Shown in pieces: positions 6,844 to 15,296 of a stretch of DNA of 64,000 nt; position 1 is the stretch's first letter; each line of letters opens with the position of its first letter. A program made the translations under genes and the position numbers. The notes under the pieces are model-generated. The model searched no databases and was not told the DNA's origin. It worked only from the letters and a program-made list of their open reading frames with translations. Origin of the DNA: Antarctobacter heliothermus (lineage in GTDB: Bacteria > Pseudomonadota > Alphaproteobacteria > Rhodobacterales > Rhodobacteraceae); NCBI RefSeq assembly GCF_900188425.1, contig NZ_FZON01000013.1, forward strand, positions 45,000-108,999, in the 5' to 3' direction.

Positions 6844-9657
6844 ATGGCACAGCCACAGGTTGACACATCGCCCAAAGTCTCGGACGAGATCCGCAAGACC
6901 ACCTGCTACATGTGCGCCTGCCGTTGCGGCATCAACGTCCACATGAAGGGTGGCAAGGTCGCCTATATCGAGGGCAACCGCGACCACCCGATCAACAAAG
7001 GGGTGCTCTGCGCCAAGGGCAGCGCGGGCATCATACAGCACAACGCGCCGTCGCGCCTGCGCGCGCCGCTGCGCCGGGTCGGGCCGCGCGGATCGGGTGA
7101 ATTTGAGGAAATCAGCTGGGACGAGGCGCTGGAAACCGCTGTTGGCTGGCTGAAACCGTTGCGCGACACTGCCCCGGAAAAGCTGGCCTTCTTCACCGGA
7201 CGCGACCAATCGCAAAGTTTCACAGGCTGGTGGGCGCAGGCCTACGGCACGCCGAATTTCGCCGCGCACGGCGGGTTTTGCTCGGTCAACATGGCGACGG
7301 CGGGCATCTACACCATGGGCGGCGCGTTCTGGGAGTTCGGCTCACCCGACTGGGAACATGCCAAGCTGTTCCTGCTGTTCGGCGTGGCCGAGGACCACGA
7401 CAGCAACCCGATCAAAATGGGCATTGGGCGGCTCAAGGAACGCGGGGCCAAGATCGTCGGCGTGAATCCCATCCGGTCCGGCTATAACGCGGTCGCCGAC
7501 GACTGGATCGGCATCACGCCGGGCACCGACGGATTGTTGATCCTGTCGCTGATCCATTGCCTGTTGAAGGCGGGTAAGATCGACCTCGACTATCTCGCGC
7601 GATTTACCAATGCGCCGGTGCTGCTGAACGGTGATCCGAAATCGCCCGACTTTGGCCTGTTCCTGCGCGATGAGGACGGCAAACCGCAGGTGATCGACCG
7701 CCCGAGTGGCAAGCTGATGGCATGGGACACCCCCGGCGTGCGGCCCGACCTCACCGGGCACATCCGCCGCGCCGGGGTCACGCACACCTCTGTCATGCAC
7801 CTGATCGCAGACCGCTACCTGTCGGACGACCACGCGCCAGAGGCGGTGGCCGAGCGCTGCGGCCTGACACCGGACCGTATCCACGCGCTGGCCGCAGAAC
7901 TGGCGCGCGTCGCCTTTGACGAGGCCATTACCCTCGACCGGCCATGGACCGATTTCCGCGGTGAGCGGCATGAGAAAATGATAGGCCGTCCCGTGGCAAT
8001 CCACGCTATGCGCGGCATTTCTGCCCATGCCAACGGGTTCCAGACGGCGCGCGCGCTACATGTGTTGCAAATCTTGCTGGGCGCGGTCGAAACCCCCGGC
8101 GGCATGCGGTTCAAACCACCCTACCCGAAACCGGCAGAGGCGCACCCCCGCCCACACGCCAAGGCAACGCCCGGAAAACCGCTGAACGGCCCGCACCTCG
8201 GCTATCCCCAAGGCCCCGAGGATCTGGCGCTGGATGCGGACGGCAAACCACTGCGTATCGACAAGTCGTTTACCTGGGAAAACCCCATGTCCGCCCATGG
8301 GCTGATGCACATGGTGATCTCCAACGCCCACGCGGGCGACCCCTACAAGATCGACACGCTGTTCCTGTACATGGCGAACATGGCGTGGAATTCCTCGATG
8401 AATTCCAGCGGTGTGATGGAAATGCTGACCGACACGGATGAAAACGGCGATTACGTCATCCCCAACATCATCTACTCGGACGCCTATTCCTCGGAAATGG
8501 TCGCCTACGCCGACCTGATCCTGCCCGACACCACCTATCTGGAACGGCACGACTGTATCTCGCTGCTCGACCGGCCGATCTCGGAACCTGACGCCGCCGC
8601 CGACGCGATCCGCTGGCCGGTGGTCGAACCAGACCGCGACGTGCGCGGGTTCCAATCGGTCCTGCTGGACCTCGGCGCGCGGCTAAATCTGCTCGGCATG
8701 GTCGACGACACCGGCGCCCCGAAATACGCCGACTACGCCGACTACATCATGAACCACGAACGCAAACCCGGCATCGGCCCCCTTGCGGGCTGGCGCATGT
8801 CGGACAGCGGCCTGACTCACGGGCGCGGCGCGCCCAACGCGGCGCAGATCGACAGCTATATCGCGGGCGGCGGCTTTTGCACCATGCACATCCCGGAAGA
8901 GGCGCAATACTACAAACCGTGGAACACGGCCTATCAGGACTGGGCCGTGCAAACCGGCCTGTTCGATGCCGCCACCCCCTATATCTTTCAGCTCTACGTC
9001 GAACCGCTGCGCCGCTTCCAGCGCGCCGGTGAGGGCAAAGGCGATATTCTGCCCCCCGAACATCTTCGCGCGCAAATCGCGCACAAGCTCGACCCGCTGC
9101 CAATCTGGTACGCTCCCGACGCGGGCAACCCCGACAACTATCCCATCCACGCCCTCACCCAGCGCCCGATGGCGATGTACCATAGCTGGGGCAGCCAGAA
9201 CGCATGGCTGCGGCAATTGCACGGCCACAACCCGATGTACCTGCCCTCCCGCCTGATGCGCGACCATGACCTGCAAGACGGCGACTGGGCCCGCATCACC
9301 TCACCGCACGGCGACATCACCGTGCCGGTGGCTGAAATGGCCGCGCTCAACCCCGATACGATCTGGACATGGAACGCCATCGGCAAACGCAAAGGCGCTT
9401 GGGCCCTGAAACCAGATGCGCCCGAGGCGACCAGGGGCTTCCTGCTCAACCACATCATCCACGAACTACTGCCCCCCAAAGGCGACGGCCTCAGATGGTC
9501 CAACTCCGACCCGGTCACAGGACAGGCCGCATGGTTCGACCTGCGCGTGCGCATCGAAAAGACGACCGCTCCGGCAGAGGCACAACCGACCTTTGCAAAA
9601 CTCATCTCCCCCGTCGGCCCAGGCCCGGACCAACTGACATGGAAAACACCGTCCTGA
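6844..9657 (+). CDS. soeA: Sulfite dehydrogenase molybdopterin subunit SoeA (DMSO reductase superfamily)
   Basis: The start at 6844 follows a textbook GGAGG. The 937-residue protein begins directly with the [4Fe-4S] motif (Cys21-x2-Cys24-x3-Cys28-x27-Cys56) and has no Tat signal, so it works in the cytoplasm, as expected for SoeA and unlike DmsA. The likely Mo ligand is Cys146 in HGGFCSVNMATAG, where DMSO reductases carry Ser. Molybdopterin-binding landmarks follow (LLFGVAEDHDSNP, GVNPIRSGYNAVADDWI, SDAYSSEMVAYADLILPDTTYLE, and the C-terminal NPMYLPSRLMRDHDLQDGDWARI). With SoeB and SoeC it would oxidise sulfite to sulfate and pass electrons to quinone. The identity rests on fold, missing Tat signal and position beside xsc/pta; a DmsA or PsrA-like role is the alternative. 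Confidence 0.87.
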   Translation: MAQPQVDTSPKVSDEIRKTTCYMCACRCGINVHMKGGKVAYIEGNRDHPINKGVLCAKGSAGIIQHNAPSRLRAPLRRVGPRGSGEFEEISWDEALETAVGWLKPLRDTAPEKLAFFTGRDQSQSFTGWWAQAYGTPNFAAHGGFCSVNMATAGIYTMGGAFWEFGSPDWEHAKLFLLFGVAEDHDSNPIKMGIGRLKERGAKIVGVNPIRSGYNAVADDWIGITPGTDGLLILSLIHCLLKAGKIDLDYLARFTNAPVLLNGDPKSPDFGLFLRDEDGKPQVIDRPSGKLMAWDTPGVRPDLTGHIRRAGVTHTSVMHLIADRYLSDDHAPEAVAERCGLTPDRIHALAAELARVAFDEAITLDRPWTDFRGERHEKMIGRPVAIHAMRGISAHANGFQTARALHVLQILLGAVETPGGMRFKPPYPKPAEAHPRPHAKATPGKPLNGPHLGYPQGPEDLALDADGKPLRIDKSFTWENPMSAHGLMHMVISNAHAGDPYKIDTLFLYMANMAWNSSMNSSGVMEMLTDTDENGDYVIPNIIYSDAYSSEMVAYADLILPDTTYLERHDCISLLDRPISEPDAAADAIRWPVVEPDRDVRGFQSVLLDLGARLNLLGMVDDTGAPKYADYADYIMNHERKPGIGPLAGWRMSDSGLTHGRGAPNAAQIDSYIAGGGFCTMHIPEEAQYYKPWNTAYQDWAVQTGLFDAATPYIFQLYVEPLRRFQRAGEGKGDILPPEHLRAQIAHKLDPLPIWYAPDAGNPDNYPIHALTQRPMAMYHSWGSQNAWLRQLHGHNPMYLPSRLMRDHDLQDGDWARITSPHGDITVPVAEMAALNPDTIWTWNAIGKRKGAWALKPDAPEATRGFLLNHIIHELLPPKGDGLRWSNSDPVTGQAAWFDLRVRIEKTTAPAEAQPTFAKLISPVGPGPDQLTWKTPS

Positions 9658-9659
9658 TG

Positions 9660-9729
9660 TTTCTTCTGGCCAAAAATATCCCGGGGGAGTCGACCGCAGG
9701 GAGACGGGGGCAGCGCCCCCTGCCCACCA
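9660..9729 (+). repeat. Dispersed intergenic repeat A, copy 1
   Basis: It contains TTTCTTCTGGCC, AATATCCCGGGGGAG, CCGCAGGGAGACGGGGGCAG and a GGGGGC-AGC-GCCCCC hairpin. Related copies are at 14861-14917 (inverted), 28941-29001, 52515-52568 and partially 17641-17678. This copy sits inside the soeA-soeB gap, so it is transcribed and could act on mRNA stability. Confidence 0.75.
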
Positions 9730-9775
9730 AAACCTGTGCCGCGTCAGCGGCTCCGCTGGATCACGGGGGCAAACA

Positions 9776-10525
9776 ATGACCGACCTTCCCGCAACCACCG
9801 ACCGCAAACTCGGCCTCGTGATCGACCTCGATACCTGTGTCGGCTGCCACGCCTGCGTGATCTCTTGCAAAGGCTGGAACACGGAAAACTACGGTGCGCC
9901 GCTGTCGGATCAGGACCCCTATGGCGCCGACCCCTCCGGCACCTTCCTAAACCGCGTCCACAGCTACGAGGTACAGCCACAGGATGCCCCCGCCCAGCTG
10001 ATCCACTTCCCCAAATCCTGCCTGCACTGCGAAGACGCGCCCTGCGTCACCGTCTGCCCCACCGGGGCCAGCTACAAACGCACCGAGGACGGCATTGTTC
10101 TGGTGAATGAGACGGATTGCATCGGCTGCGGCCTCTGCGCGTGGGCCTGCCCTTACGGCGCGCGCGAACTGGACGCCGCCGAAGGCGTGATGAAAAAATG
10201 CACCCTCTGCGTGGACCGCATCTACAACGAAAACCTGCCCGAAGAGGACCGCACCCCGGCCTGCGTGCGCACCTGCCCGGCGGGCGCGCGGCATTTCGGC
10301 GATCTTGGCGATCCAGACAGCGCCGTCAGTCAATTGGTCGCCGACCGTGGCGGCATCGACCTGATGCCCGAACAAGGCACCAAACCCGTGAACAAATACC
10401 TGCCGCCCCGCCCCAAGGACACCTGGCAAGGAGAGGTCGACGTGCTCGCCCCCTTCCTTGAGCCCGTGGCCGAAGAGCCCAAGGGCTTTCTGGCCTGGAT
10501 CGACAAGACGCTGGAGAAACTCTGA
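9776..10525 (+). CDS. soeB: Sulfite dehydrogenase iron-sulfur subunit SoeB (DmsB-like)
   Basis: A 249-residue four-cluster ferredoxin. The four cysteine groups are CVGCHACVISCK (residues about 22-33), CLHCEDAPCVTVCPTGA, CIGCGLCAWACPYGA and CTLC...PACVRTCPAGA. It relays electrons from SoeA to the membrane subunit. It is separated from soeA by 118 bases that hold a repeat element, an unusual spacing inside an operon. Its stop overlaps the soeC start (TGATG), so those two are translationally coupled. Confidence 0.9.
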   Translation: MTDLPATTDRKLGLVIDLDTCVGCHACVISCKGWNTENYGAPLSDQDPYGADPSGTFLNRVHSYEVQPQDAPAQLIHFPKSCLHCEDAPCVTVCPTGASYKRTEDGIVLVNETDCIGCGLCAWACPYGARELDAAEGVMKKCTLCVDRIYNENLPEEDRTPACVRTCPAGARHFGDLGDPDSAVSQLVADRGGIDLMPEQGTKPVNKYLPPRPKDTWQGEVDVLAPFLEPVAEEPKGFLAWIDKTLEKL

Positions 10526-11397
10526 TGCATCCGGCCCCGTCCATCATCGCCTTCACCACGTTTTCCGGCCTCGGGCTTGGCCTGCTGTTCTGGCTGGGCA
10601 TTGACCCGACAGCCCCCACCGGCTGGGTCGCCTTTGCCTTTTTCCTGATCGGATACCTGCTTGCGGTGGGCGGGCTGATGGCCTCGGCCCTGCACCTTGG
10701 CCGCCCGGAACGCGCGCTCAAGGCGTTTACCCAATGGCGGTCCAGCTGGCTCTCGCGTGAGGCGTGGATGGCCGTGGCGGCGCTGAGCGTCATGGGGATC
10801 TATGCCGCGCTGCTGGTCTTCCTGGACCTGCAAATCACCGTTCTGGGCTGGTTGGGGGCTGTGCTCTGTCTGGCGACCGTTTTCACAACCTCGATGATCT
10901 ACACCCAGCTGAAAACCGTGCCGCGCTGGTACCATTGGTCGACGCCGGTGTTGTTCCAGCTTTATGCCCTTGGCGGCGGGGCGCTGTTGTCGGGGCGCGT
11001 CACCACCGGCCTTGTGCTGATCGGTCTGGCGGCACTGGCGCAGGCGGGCTGGTGGCTGGCGGGCGATCGGCGTCTGGCGGCCTCTGGCTCCACGATCGAG
11101 ACTGCCACCGGGCTGGGGGCCATCGGCAAGACCCGCGCGTTTGAACCGCCGCACACCGGGTCGAACTACCTGCTGCGCGAGATGGTCTTTGTCGTCGGGC
11201 GCAAACACGGGCAGAAACTGCGGCTTATCGCGCTGGTCCTGATGGCGGTGCTGCCGGCAGTCCTGTTGCTGCTGCCTTTTGGCCATCTGCTGGCCGTGGT
11301 CGCGCTGCTGTCCCATGTGGCGGGTGTTCTGTTGTCGCGCTGGCTGTTCTTTGCACAGGCCGAACATGTGGTCGGCCTGTACTACGGCAATCGCTAG
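10525..11397 (+). CDS. soeC: Sulfite dehydrogenase membrane anchor SoeC (DmsC family)
   Basis: 290 residues with about eight transmembrane segments (first at residues 5-25). The pattern is typical of DmsC-type anchors, including GLMASALHLGRPERALKAFTQWRSSWLSREAW in the second loop/helix and STMIYTQLKTVPRWYHW (here TSMIY...) in the fourth. It oxidises nothing itself; it carries electrons from SoeB to the quinone pool. It overlaps soeB by one base. The SoeC rather than DmsC name follows from the cytoplasmic SoeA and the desulfonation genes upstream. Confidence 0.88.
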   Translation: MHPAPSIIAFTTFSGLGLGLLFWLGIDPTAPTGWVAFAFFLIGYLLAVGGLMASALHLGRPERALKAFTQWRSSWLSREAWMAVAALSVMGIYAALLVFLDLQITVLGWLGAVLCLATVFTTSMIYTQLKTVPRWYHWSTPVLFQLYALGGGALLSGRVTTGLVLIGLAALAQAGWWLAGDRRLAASGSTIETATGLGAIGKTRAFEPPHTGSNYLLREMVFVVGRKHGQKLRLIALVLMAVLPAVLLLLPFGHLLAVVALLSHVAGVLLSRWLFFAQAEHVVGLYYGNR

Positions 11398-11405
11398 GCG
11401 GCGCG

Positions 11406-12020
11406 TTATTTCGACCGGCTGAACAGCCCCTTGATGCGGTCACTGCCGTCGTCCAGCCTGTCACCCGCCGCGTCCAGAACCGGGTCCACCCGGCGGGACC
11501 AGAACCGTCGCCAGCGCACGCGCAGCGCCCAGAACAGGGCCACCAAGGCGCTCAGCAGGATGATGTTCATCCACGGGATGATGGTCACGTCCGGGCCATC
11601 CACCGGGCGGATCGACACCGCGTTGGGATAGATCGAAATGAACTCATTCCGCCAGCCATAGTGCCGGATCACCGCCCATTTCGGATTGTCCGAGGTCGAT
11701 TTCAGGTCCGCCGCCTCTGCCTGCAGGTTCGAGGTGTCGAACTTGAAATAGGGCGGCCAGCCCCAGCCGGTGTCCTCATTGCGGTACACCATGATCGAAT
11801 CGTTGGCGCGCCGGGTCTGGACAAAGAACACGTCGCGCGCGGCCAGCGGGTCATCGCCGGTGTCGGCCTGGGTCCAGAACCAGCGGTTTTCCCCGGGATT
11901 CACGCGGGTTTCATAGGTGTCGGTGATCCGCACCACGTCATGCTGCGGCAGCGTGTAGTGCAGGAACCCCGCCACCAGCGTCCAGAACAGAACGATCAGG
12001 GTCCATTTGACGTATTTCAT
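11406..12020 (-). CDS. DUF1523 family membrane protein
   Basis: 204 residues starting at MKYVKWTLIVLFWTLVAGFLHYTLPQHD; an in-frame upstream codon lacks a ribosome site. One N-terminal helix (about 5-22) and one near residues 150-170 (WMNIILLSALVALFWALRVRW) flank a soluble domain with ...VYRNEDTGWGWPPYFKFDTSNL and RHYGWRNEFISIYPNAVSI, the DUF1523 core. The C-terminal tail is basic and cytoplasmic. The family is widespread in Rhodobacterales, without a known role. It lies 14 bases behind a two-helix membrane gene and converges on soeC. Confidence 0.82.
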   Translation of the reverse strand: MKYVKWTLIVLFWTLVAGFLHYTLPQHDVVRITDTYETRVNPGENRWFWTQADTGDDPLAARDVFFVQTRRANDSIMVYRNEDTGWGWPPYFKFDTSNLQAEAADLKSTSDNPKWAVIRHYGWRNEFISIYPNAVSIRPVDGPDVTIIPWMNIILLSALVALFWALRVRWRRFWSRRVDPVLDAAGDRLDDGSDRIKGLFSRSK

Positions 12021-12034
12021 GCGTGCGGCGCCTT

Positions 12035-12304
12035 TTAGTTGAAGTTGGTCAGATACACGATGAGGGTCACAAGGCAAAGAGGCACGATATAGACGAGCAG
12101 CACAAGCACCCGATGCCGCCGCTTGTCATAGGTTTCCAGTCCGTCCCGAACATAGTCGTCCTGACTGCGCGTCTCGGACGGATCGGCGGCCCAGTCGATC
12201 TCCAGCAGATCGCGCCGCCGCGCGCGCAGGTAGAACCACAGCGACCCATAAACCACCGTGAGCACGACCGCCGCCATGATCAGGAACCGCGCCAGTGCCA
12301 ACAT
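12035..12304 (-). CDS. Small two-helix membrane protein
   Basis: 89 residues preceded by AGGAGG at good distance. Hydrophobic segments at about residues 4-26 and 66-86 flank a charged middle (RARRRDLLEIDWAADPSETRSQDDYVRDGLETYDKRRHR is split by turns). It is upstream of, and probably co-transcribed with, the DUF1523 gene. Homologues occur commonly in the same pairing in this group, but no function is known to me. Confidence 0.75.
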   Translation of the reverse strand: MLALARFLIMAAVVLTVVYGSLWFYLRARRRDLLEIDWAADPSETRSQDDYVRDGLETYDKRRHRVLVLLVYIVPLCLVTLIVYLTNFN

Positions 12305-12412
12305 GCCCTACCTCCTGTATTTGACGTGATACGGGTGGCGGCAAAAATCAACGGGGAATACCGCCAAACCCCCCGCGCGGGCGCGACTGGAGGTGCGACT
12401 GGCGCAGACGGG

Positions 12413-12745
12413 TCACCAAACGGCGGTTTTCCAGCGGCGCGGCGCGGTGGACACGGTCAGCAGCAGGATCGGCGCCCAGATCAGCGCCGCCTTGGCCCCC
12501 AGCCGCAGGAAATGACCCGCCGAGGCGGCGGGCACCTCACCCAGCAGCGCCAGAATGCCTCCGTCCTGCACCCCGTAAAGCATGGCAAATCCCGCCGAGG
12601 CCAACACCCAGCACAACAGGGTCGACACCAGCGCCATGACCACAAGGCCGGTCACGGTTTCCGGCACCAGCACCTCGACGCCCCGCGGGACGACAAAGGC
12701 CAGCAGCATCAGGCCGAAGGCGGGTAAGAGGAGGTCTGCGATCAT
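12413..12745 (-). CDS. Small membrane protein, unknown
   Basis: 110 residues from MIADLLLPAFGLML, a start with GGGGA just upstream; an ATG four codons earlier has no ribosome site. Three or four hydrophobic stretches cover most of the length. No family recognised. It is divergent from the secreted protein gene at 12863 and ends about 110 bases before the start of the two-helix gene. Confidence 0.6.
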   Translation of the reverse strand: MIADLLLPAFGLMLLAFVVPRGVEVLVPETVTGLVVMALVSTLLCWVLASAGFAMLYGVQDGGILALLGEVPAASAGHFLRLGAKAALIWAPILLLTVSTAPRRWKTAVW

Positions 12746-12862
12746 GTCCCCAGTCATGGGGGCAGATCACCGCCAGTGCAACGGTGCGCCGATCCCCATT
12801 CTTGCCCGAAGGGCAGGTCGTCTGACAGGATGCGTCCAGAGATTCGATCAAGGGAGATTTCC

Positions 12863-13414
12863 ATGACCCGTGTTTTTGCCGTTTTGATGCTGTCCTCTCT
12901 GGCGCTGCCCGCGCAGGCGGACGATGTGTCCGACCTGATGGAATCCGCGCTCAAGGCCTATCAGGATGGCGACATCCAATACGCGATTGATGAGCTGGAC
13001 ATGGCGCGTCACGCCTTGCTGGAGATGAAGACCGCCAGCCTTGGCAGCTATCTGCCCGACGCGCCGGACGGCTGGACCCGCGAGGTGAACACCGAAATGA
13101 GCGCCGGTCTGGCCATGATGGGCGGCGGCGTCGGCGCAGAGGCGACCTATACCGATGCAGGTGGCGCGCGGGTCAAGATCACGCTGATGGCGGATAATCC
13201 GATGGTGATGAGCATGTCCGGCATGATCGCCAATGCCGCCGTCATGGGGATGAAGACGGAACGCATCCAGCGTCAGAAATTCGCCGTTCAGGACAAGCAG
13301 ATGATGGCACTTGTCGCCAACCGCATCCTTGTGCAGACCGAGGGTGACCCGGAACAGACCCGGCCCCTGCTGGAGGCGATGGACTTTGCCGATATGGCGA
13401 ATTTTGGGTTGTAG
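12863..13414 (+). CDS. Secreted hypothetical protein
   Basis: The start at 12863 follows AAGGGAGA; upstream codons in frame are not needed. The 183-residue product has a signal peptide with predicted cleavage after PAQA (residue about 18). The mature part begins with a helical segment (LMESALKAYQDGDIQYAIDELDMARHALLEMK) resembling a TPR-like helical hairpin, followed by a mixed domain rich in Met. No known family assigned. A strong inverted repeat follows the stop codon. Confidence 0.72.
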   Translation: MTRVFAVLMLSSLALPAQADDVSDLMESALKAYQDGDIQYAIDELDMARHALLEMKTASLGSYLPDAPDGWTREVNTEMSAGLAMMGGGVGAEATYTDAGGARVKITLMADNPMVMSMSGMIANAAVMGMKTERIQRQKFAVQDKQMMALVANRILVQTEGDPEQTRPLLEAMDFADMANFGL

Positions 13415-13425
13415 TCAGCACAATC

Positions 13426-13458
13426 GGTGCCGGGTGGGGTTCCAACCCACCCGGCACC
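13426..13458. terminator. Large hairpin between convergent genes
   Basis: A perfect 13-base stem (GGTGCCGGGTGGG / CCCACCCGGCACC) with a 7-base loop lies between the secreted protein gene and creatinase. It is symmetric, so it could stop transcription from both sides, although no long T-run follows in either direction. Confidence 0.65.
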
Positions 13459-13481
13459 ATCCTGTGTCGACAGACGTCGCC

Positions 13482-14684
13482 TCAGCCCACCACGTTGAAC
13501 TCTGGCCCATAGGGATAGCCGGTGATGTTCTCATTGCCGTCTTCGGTGATGATCAGGATGTCATGCTCCCGGTAGCCGCCCGCGCCGGGCGCGCCTTCGG
13601 GGATCGTCAGCATCGGTTCCATGCTGATCACCATGCCCGGTTCCAGCACCGTGTCGATATCCTCTCGCAGTTCCAGCCCGGCCTCACGCCCGTAGTAATG
13701 CGACAGCACGCCAAAGCTGTGGCCATAGCCAAAGGTGCGGTATTGCAGCAGGTCGCGGTCCGCAAAAAAACCGTTGATCTGCTCTGTCACCTCGGCGCAG
13801 CTGGCCCCCGGTTTCAGCAGGCTCATGCCGTATTCATGGGCGGCCACGTTGGCCTCCCAGATGGCGCGGCTGGCGTCGTCGACCTCTTGCACAAACAGGG
13901 TGCGTTCCAGCGCGATGTAGTAGCCAGAGATCATCGGAAAAGTGTTCAGCGACAGGATATCGCCGCGTTCCAGCACACGCGCCGTGACAGGGTTGTGTGC
14001 GCCATCGGTGTTGATACCGGACTGAAACCAGACCCATGTGTCCCGGTATTCGGCATCGGGAAAGCGTTTGGCGATCTCCAGCTCCATCGCGTCGCGTCCC
14101 GCCATTGCGACGTCAATTTCCCGCACGCCGGGTTTGATCGTGTCGCGGATGGCATAGCCGCCCAGATCGGCCACCTGCGCGCCATGGCGGATCAAGTCTA
14201 TCTCGGCGGCGGATTTGTGCATCCGCTGGCACATGGTGGCGGTGGCCACGTCAATGGCCCGGGACGGGCGCAGGAACGCGTCCATCAGTGCCTTTTGCGC
14301 CAGCGTCATGTGATCGGCCTCATATCCCAGCGCCGTGTCCGTGCCGGTGACAGAGGCGATCGCGCGCCAATAGTTGTTCCGCTCCCAGTCGGTGTAGGTG
14401 ATGTTGTCCCCGTGGCTGCGTCGCCACGGCTGGGCCGCGTCGATGCCGGCGCTGATTGTCACGCTGTCGGTGGGGGTCACCACAAGGGCGTAGGGCCGTC
14501 CAAAGCTGCAATACAGAAAGCCCGAATAATAGGCGATGTTGTGCATCGAGGTGAGCACGACGGCATCCAGCCCCGATTGCGCCATGGCCTGCCGCAGGCC
14601 GTTCAGCCGGGCGTCATATTCCGCAGGTGCAAAGGGGAGCACGCGGTCCCCTTGGTGAAAGCGGTGGAATTGCGGACGGTGCAT
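13482..14684 (-). CDS. Creatinase (creatine amidinohydrolase)
   Basis: 400 residues, the same length as the Pseudomonas enzyme (~403), and colinear with it. Shared landmarks include HNIAYYSGFLYCSFGRPYAL, AAQPWRR, TWVWFQSGINTDGAHNPV (catalytic His), GDILSLN.FPMI.GYY.ALERTLF, LLQYRTFGYGHSFGVLSHYY and LEPGMV.SMEPM. It cleaves creatine to sarcosine and urea in the cytoplasm and belongs to the M24 pita-bread fold without metal. An AGGAGG site precedes the ATG. No creatininase, sarcosine oxidase or urease gene lies nearby. Confidence 0.93.
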   Translation of the reverse strand: MHRPQFHRFHQGDRVLPFAPAEYDARLNGLRQAMAQSGLDAVVLTSMHNIAYYSGFLYCSFGRPYALVVTPTDSVTISAGIDAAQPWRRSHGDNITYTDWERNNYWRAIASVTGTDTALGYEADHMTLAQKALMDAFLRPSRAIDVATATMCQRMHKSAAEIDLIRHGAQVADLGGYAIRDTIKPGVREIDVAMAGRDAMELEIAKRFPDAEYRDTWVWFQSGINTDGAHNPVTARVLERGDILSLNTFPMISGYYIALERTLFVQEVDDASRAIWEANVAAHEYGMSLLKPGASCAEVTEQINGFFADRDLLQYRTFGYGHSFGVLSHYYGREAGLELREDIDTVLEPGMVISMEPMLTIPEGAPGAGGYREHDILIITEDGNENITGYPYGPEFNVVG

Positions 14685-14860
14685 GATGATCCTCCTGAGG
14701 CGCGACGGTTCTTTGCTCGCCGCGCTGGCAAAGCAAGATCCCGGCGTTCAGGACGGAAAAGGGGCGCATTGGTGACGACGCCATCGTCGGACCCCGCGCG
14801 CAGGATGCGGGTTTGTCGACGCTTGTGCAAGGCCTTGGGCGTCGCGCGCGTGTCGGTTTC

Positions 14861-14917
14861 GGGAGCGAGGGGCCAGCCCCTCGCGCTCCCCGGGATATTT
14901 TTGGACAGAAGAAACCG
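14861..14917 (-). repeat. Dispersed intergenic repeat A, copy 2
   Basis: Read on the minus strand this is GGTTTCTTCTGTCCAAAAAT, ATCCCGGGGAG, then a GAGGGGCTGGCCCCTC hairpin. It lies between creatinase and the unknown gene at 14934; the arrangement matches copies at 9660, 28941 and 52515 but the hairpin sequence differs. Confidence 0.7.
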
Positions 14918-14933
14918 GGGCGTGGCGTAGGTT

Positions 14934-15296
14934 TTATTGGCCGGCTTTCTTCAGCCAGACCTTGTAGTGCAGCACCGCGCCGTCGCGCTGCGCCCAGTTC
15001 AGTTTTTTCTGGAACAGCGCATAAGCCCGTTGCGGGAGGCGGTGGTCGTCCCAGTTGTCCCCCTCTGCGTCGTCCCCGAGGATTTCCCAGGACACGTCCC
15101 GGGGCGGTTCGCGAAAGCGGGGGGCGATGGCCTCCATCATGTGGACGCCTTCGGCGAATTTCAGCGCGTAGCGGGCCAGGGCATCGGCCTGCGTCGCCGT
15201 GAGCCAGGGCGATCCTTCGCCATGGCGGGCGTCCTCGCGCCAGACCGCAAGATCGGCTTGTGACGGGCCGGTGTCGGGCGCGAGGAGATTGGTCAT
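14934..15296 (-). CDS. Hypothetical protein coupled to gabD
   Basis: 120 residues, soluble, no signal or membrane helix, Trp-rich (WREDARHGEG, WEILGDDAEGDNWDDHRLP, LNWAQRDGAVLHYKVWLKK). Its ATG overlaps the stop of the semialdehyde dehydrogenase gene (TGATG), so it is translated from the same mRNA. I do not recognise the family. Conserved coupling would suggest a role in the same pathway, but that is inference. Confidence 0.65.
   Translation of the reverse strand: MTNLLAPDTGPSQADLAVWREDARHGEGSPWLTATQADALARYALKFAEGVHMMEAIAPRFREPPRDVSWEILGDDAEGDNWDDHRLPQRAYALFQKKLNWAQRDGAVLHYKVWLKKAGQ

Noticed and set aside
5751..6863. A 370-codon plus-strand frame across pta and the soeA promoter
   Set aside because: It is antisense to pta, has Ser/Ala/Arg-rich composition and no recognisable domain; pta is well supported on the other strand.
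6844..11397. The molybdoenzyme operon as a DMSO reductase (dmsABC)
   Set aside because: SoeA has no Tat signal and has Cys rather than Ser at the likely Mo ligand position, and the operon is next to xsc and pta. DMSO reduction is not ruled out by sequence alone but is less likely.
13311..14930. A 539-codon plus-strand frame across creatinase
   Set aside because: Antisense shadow of creatinase; creatinase is colinear with known enzymes over its whole length.
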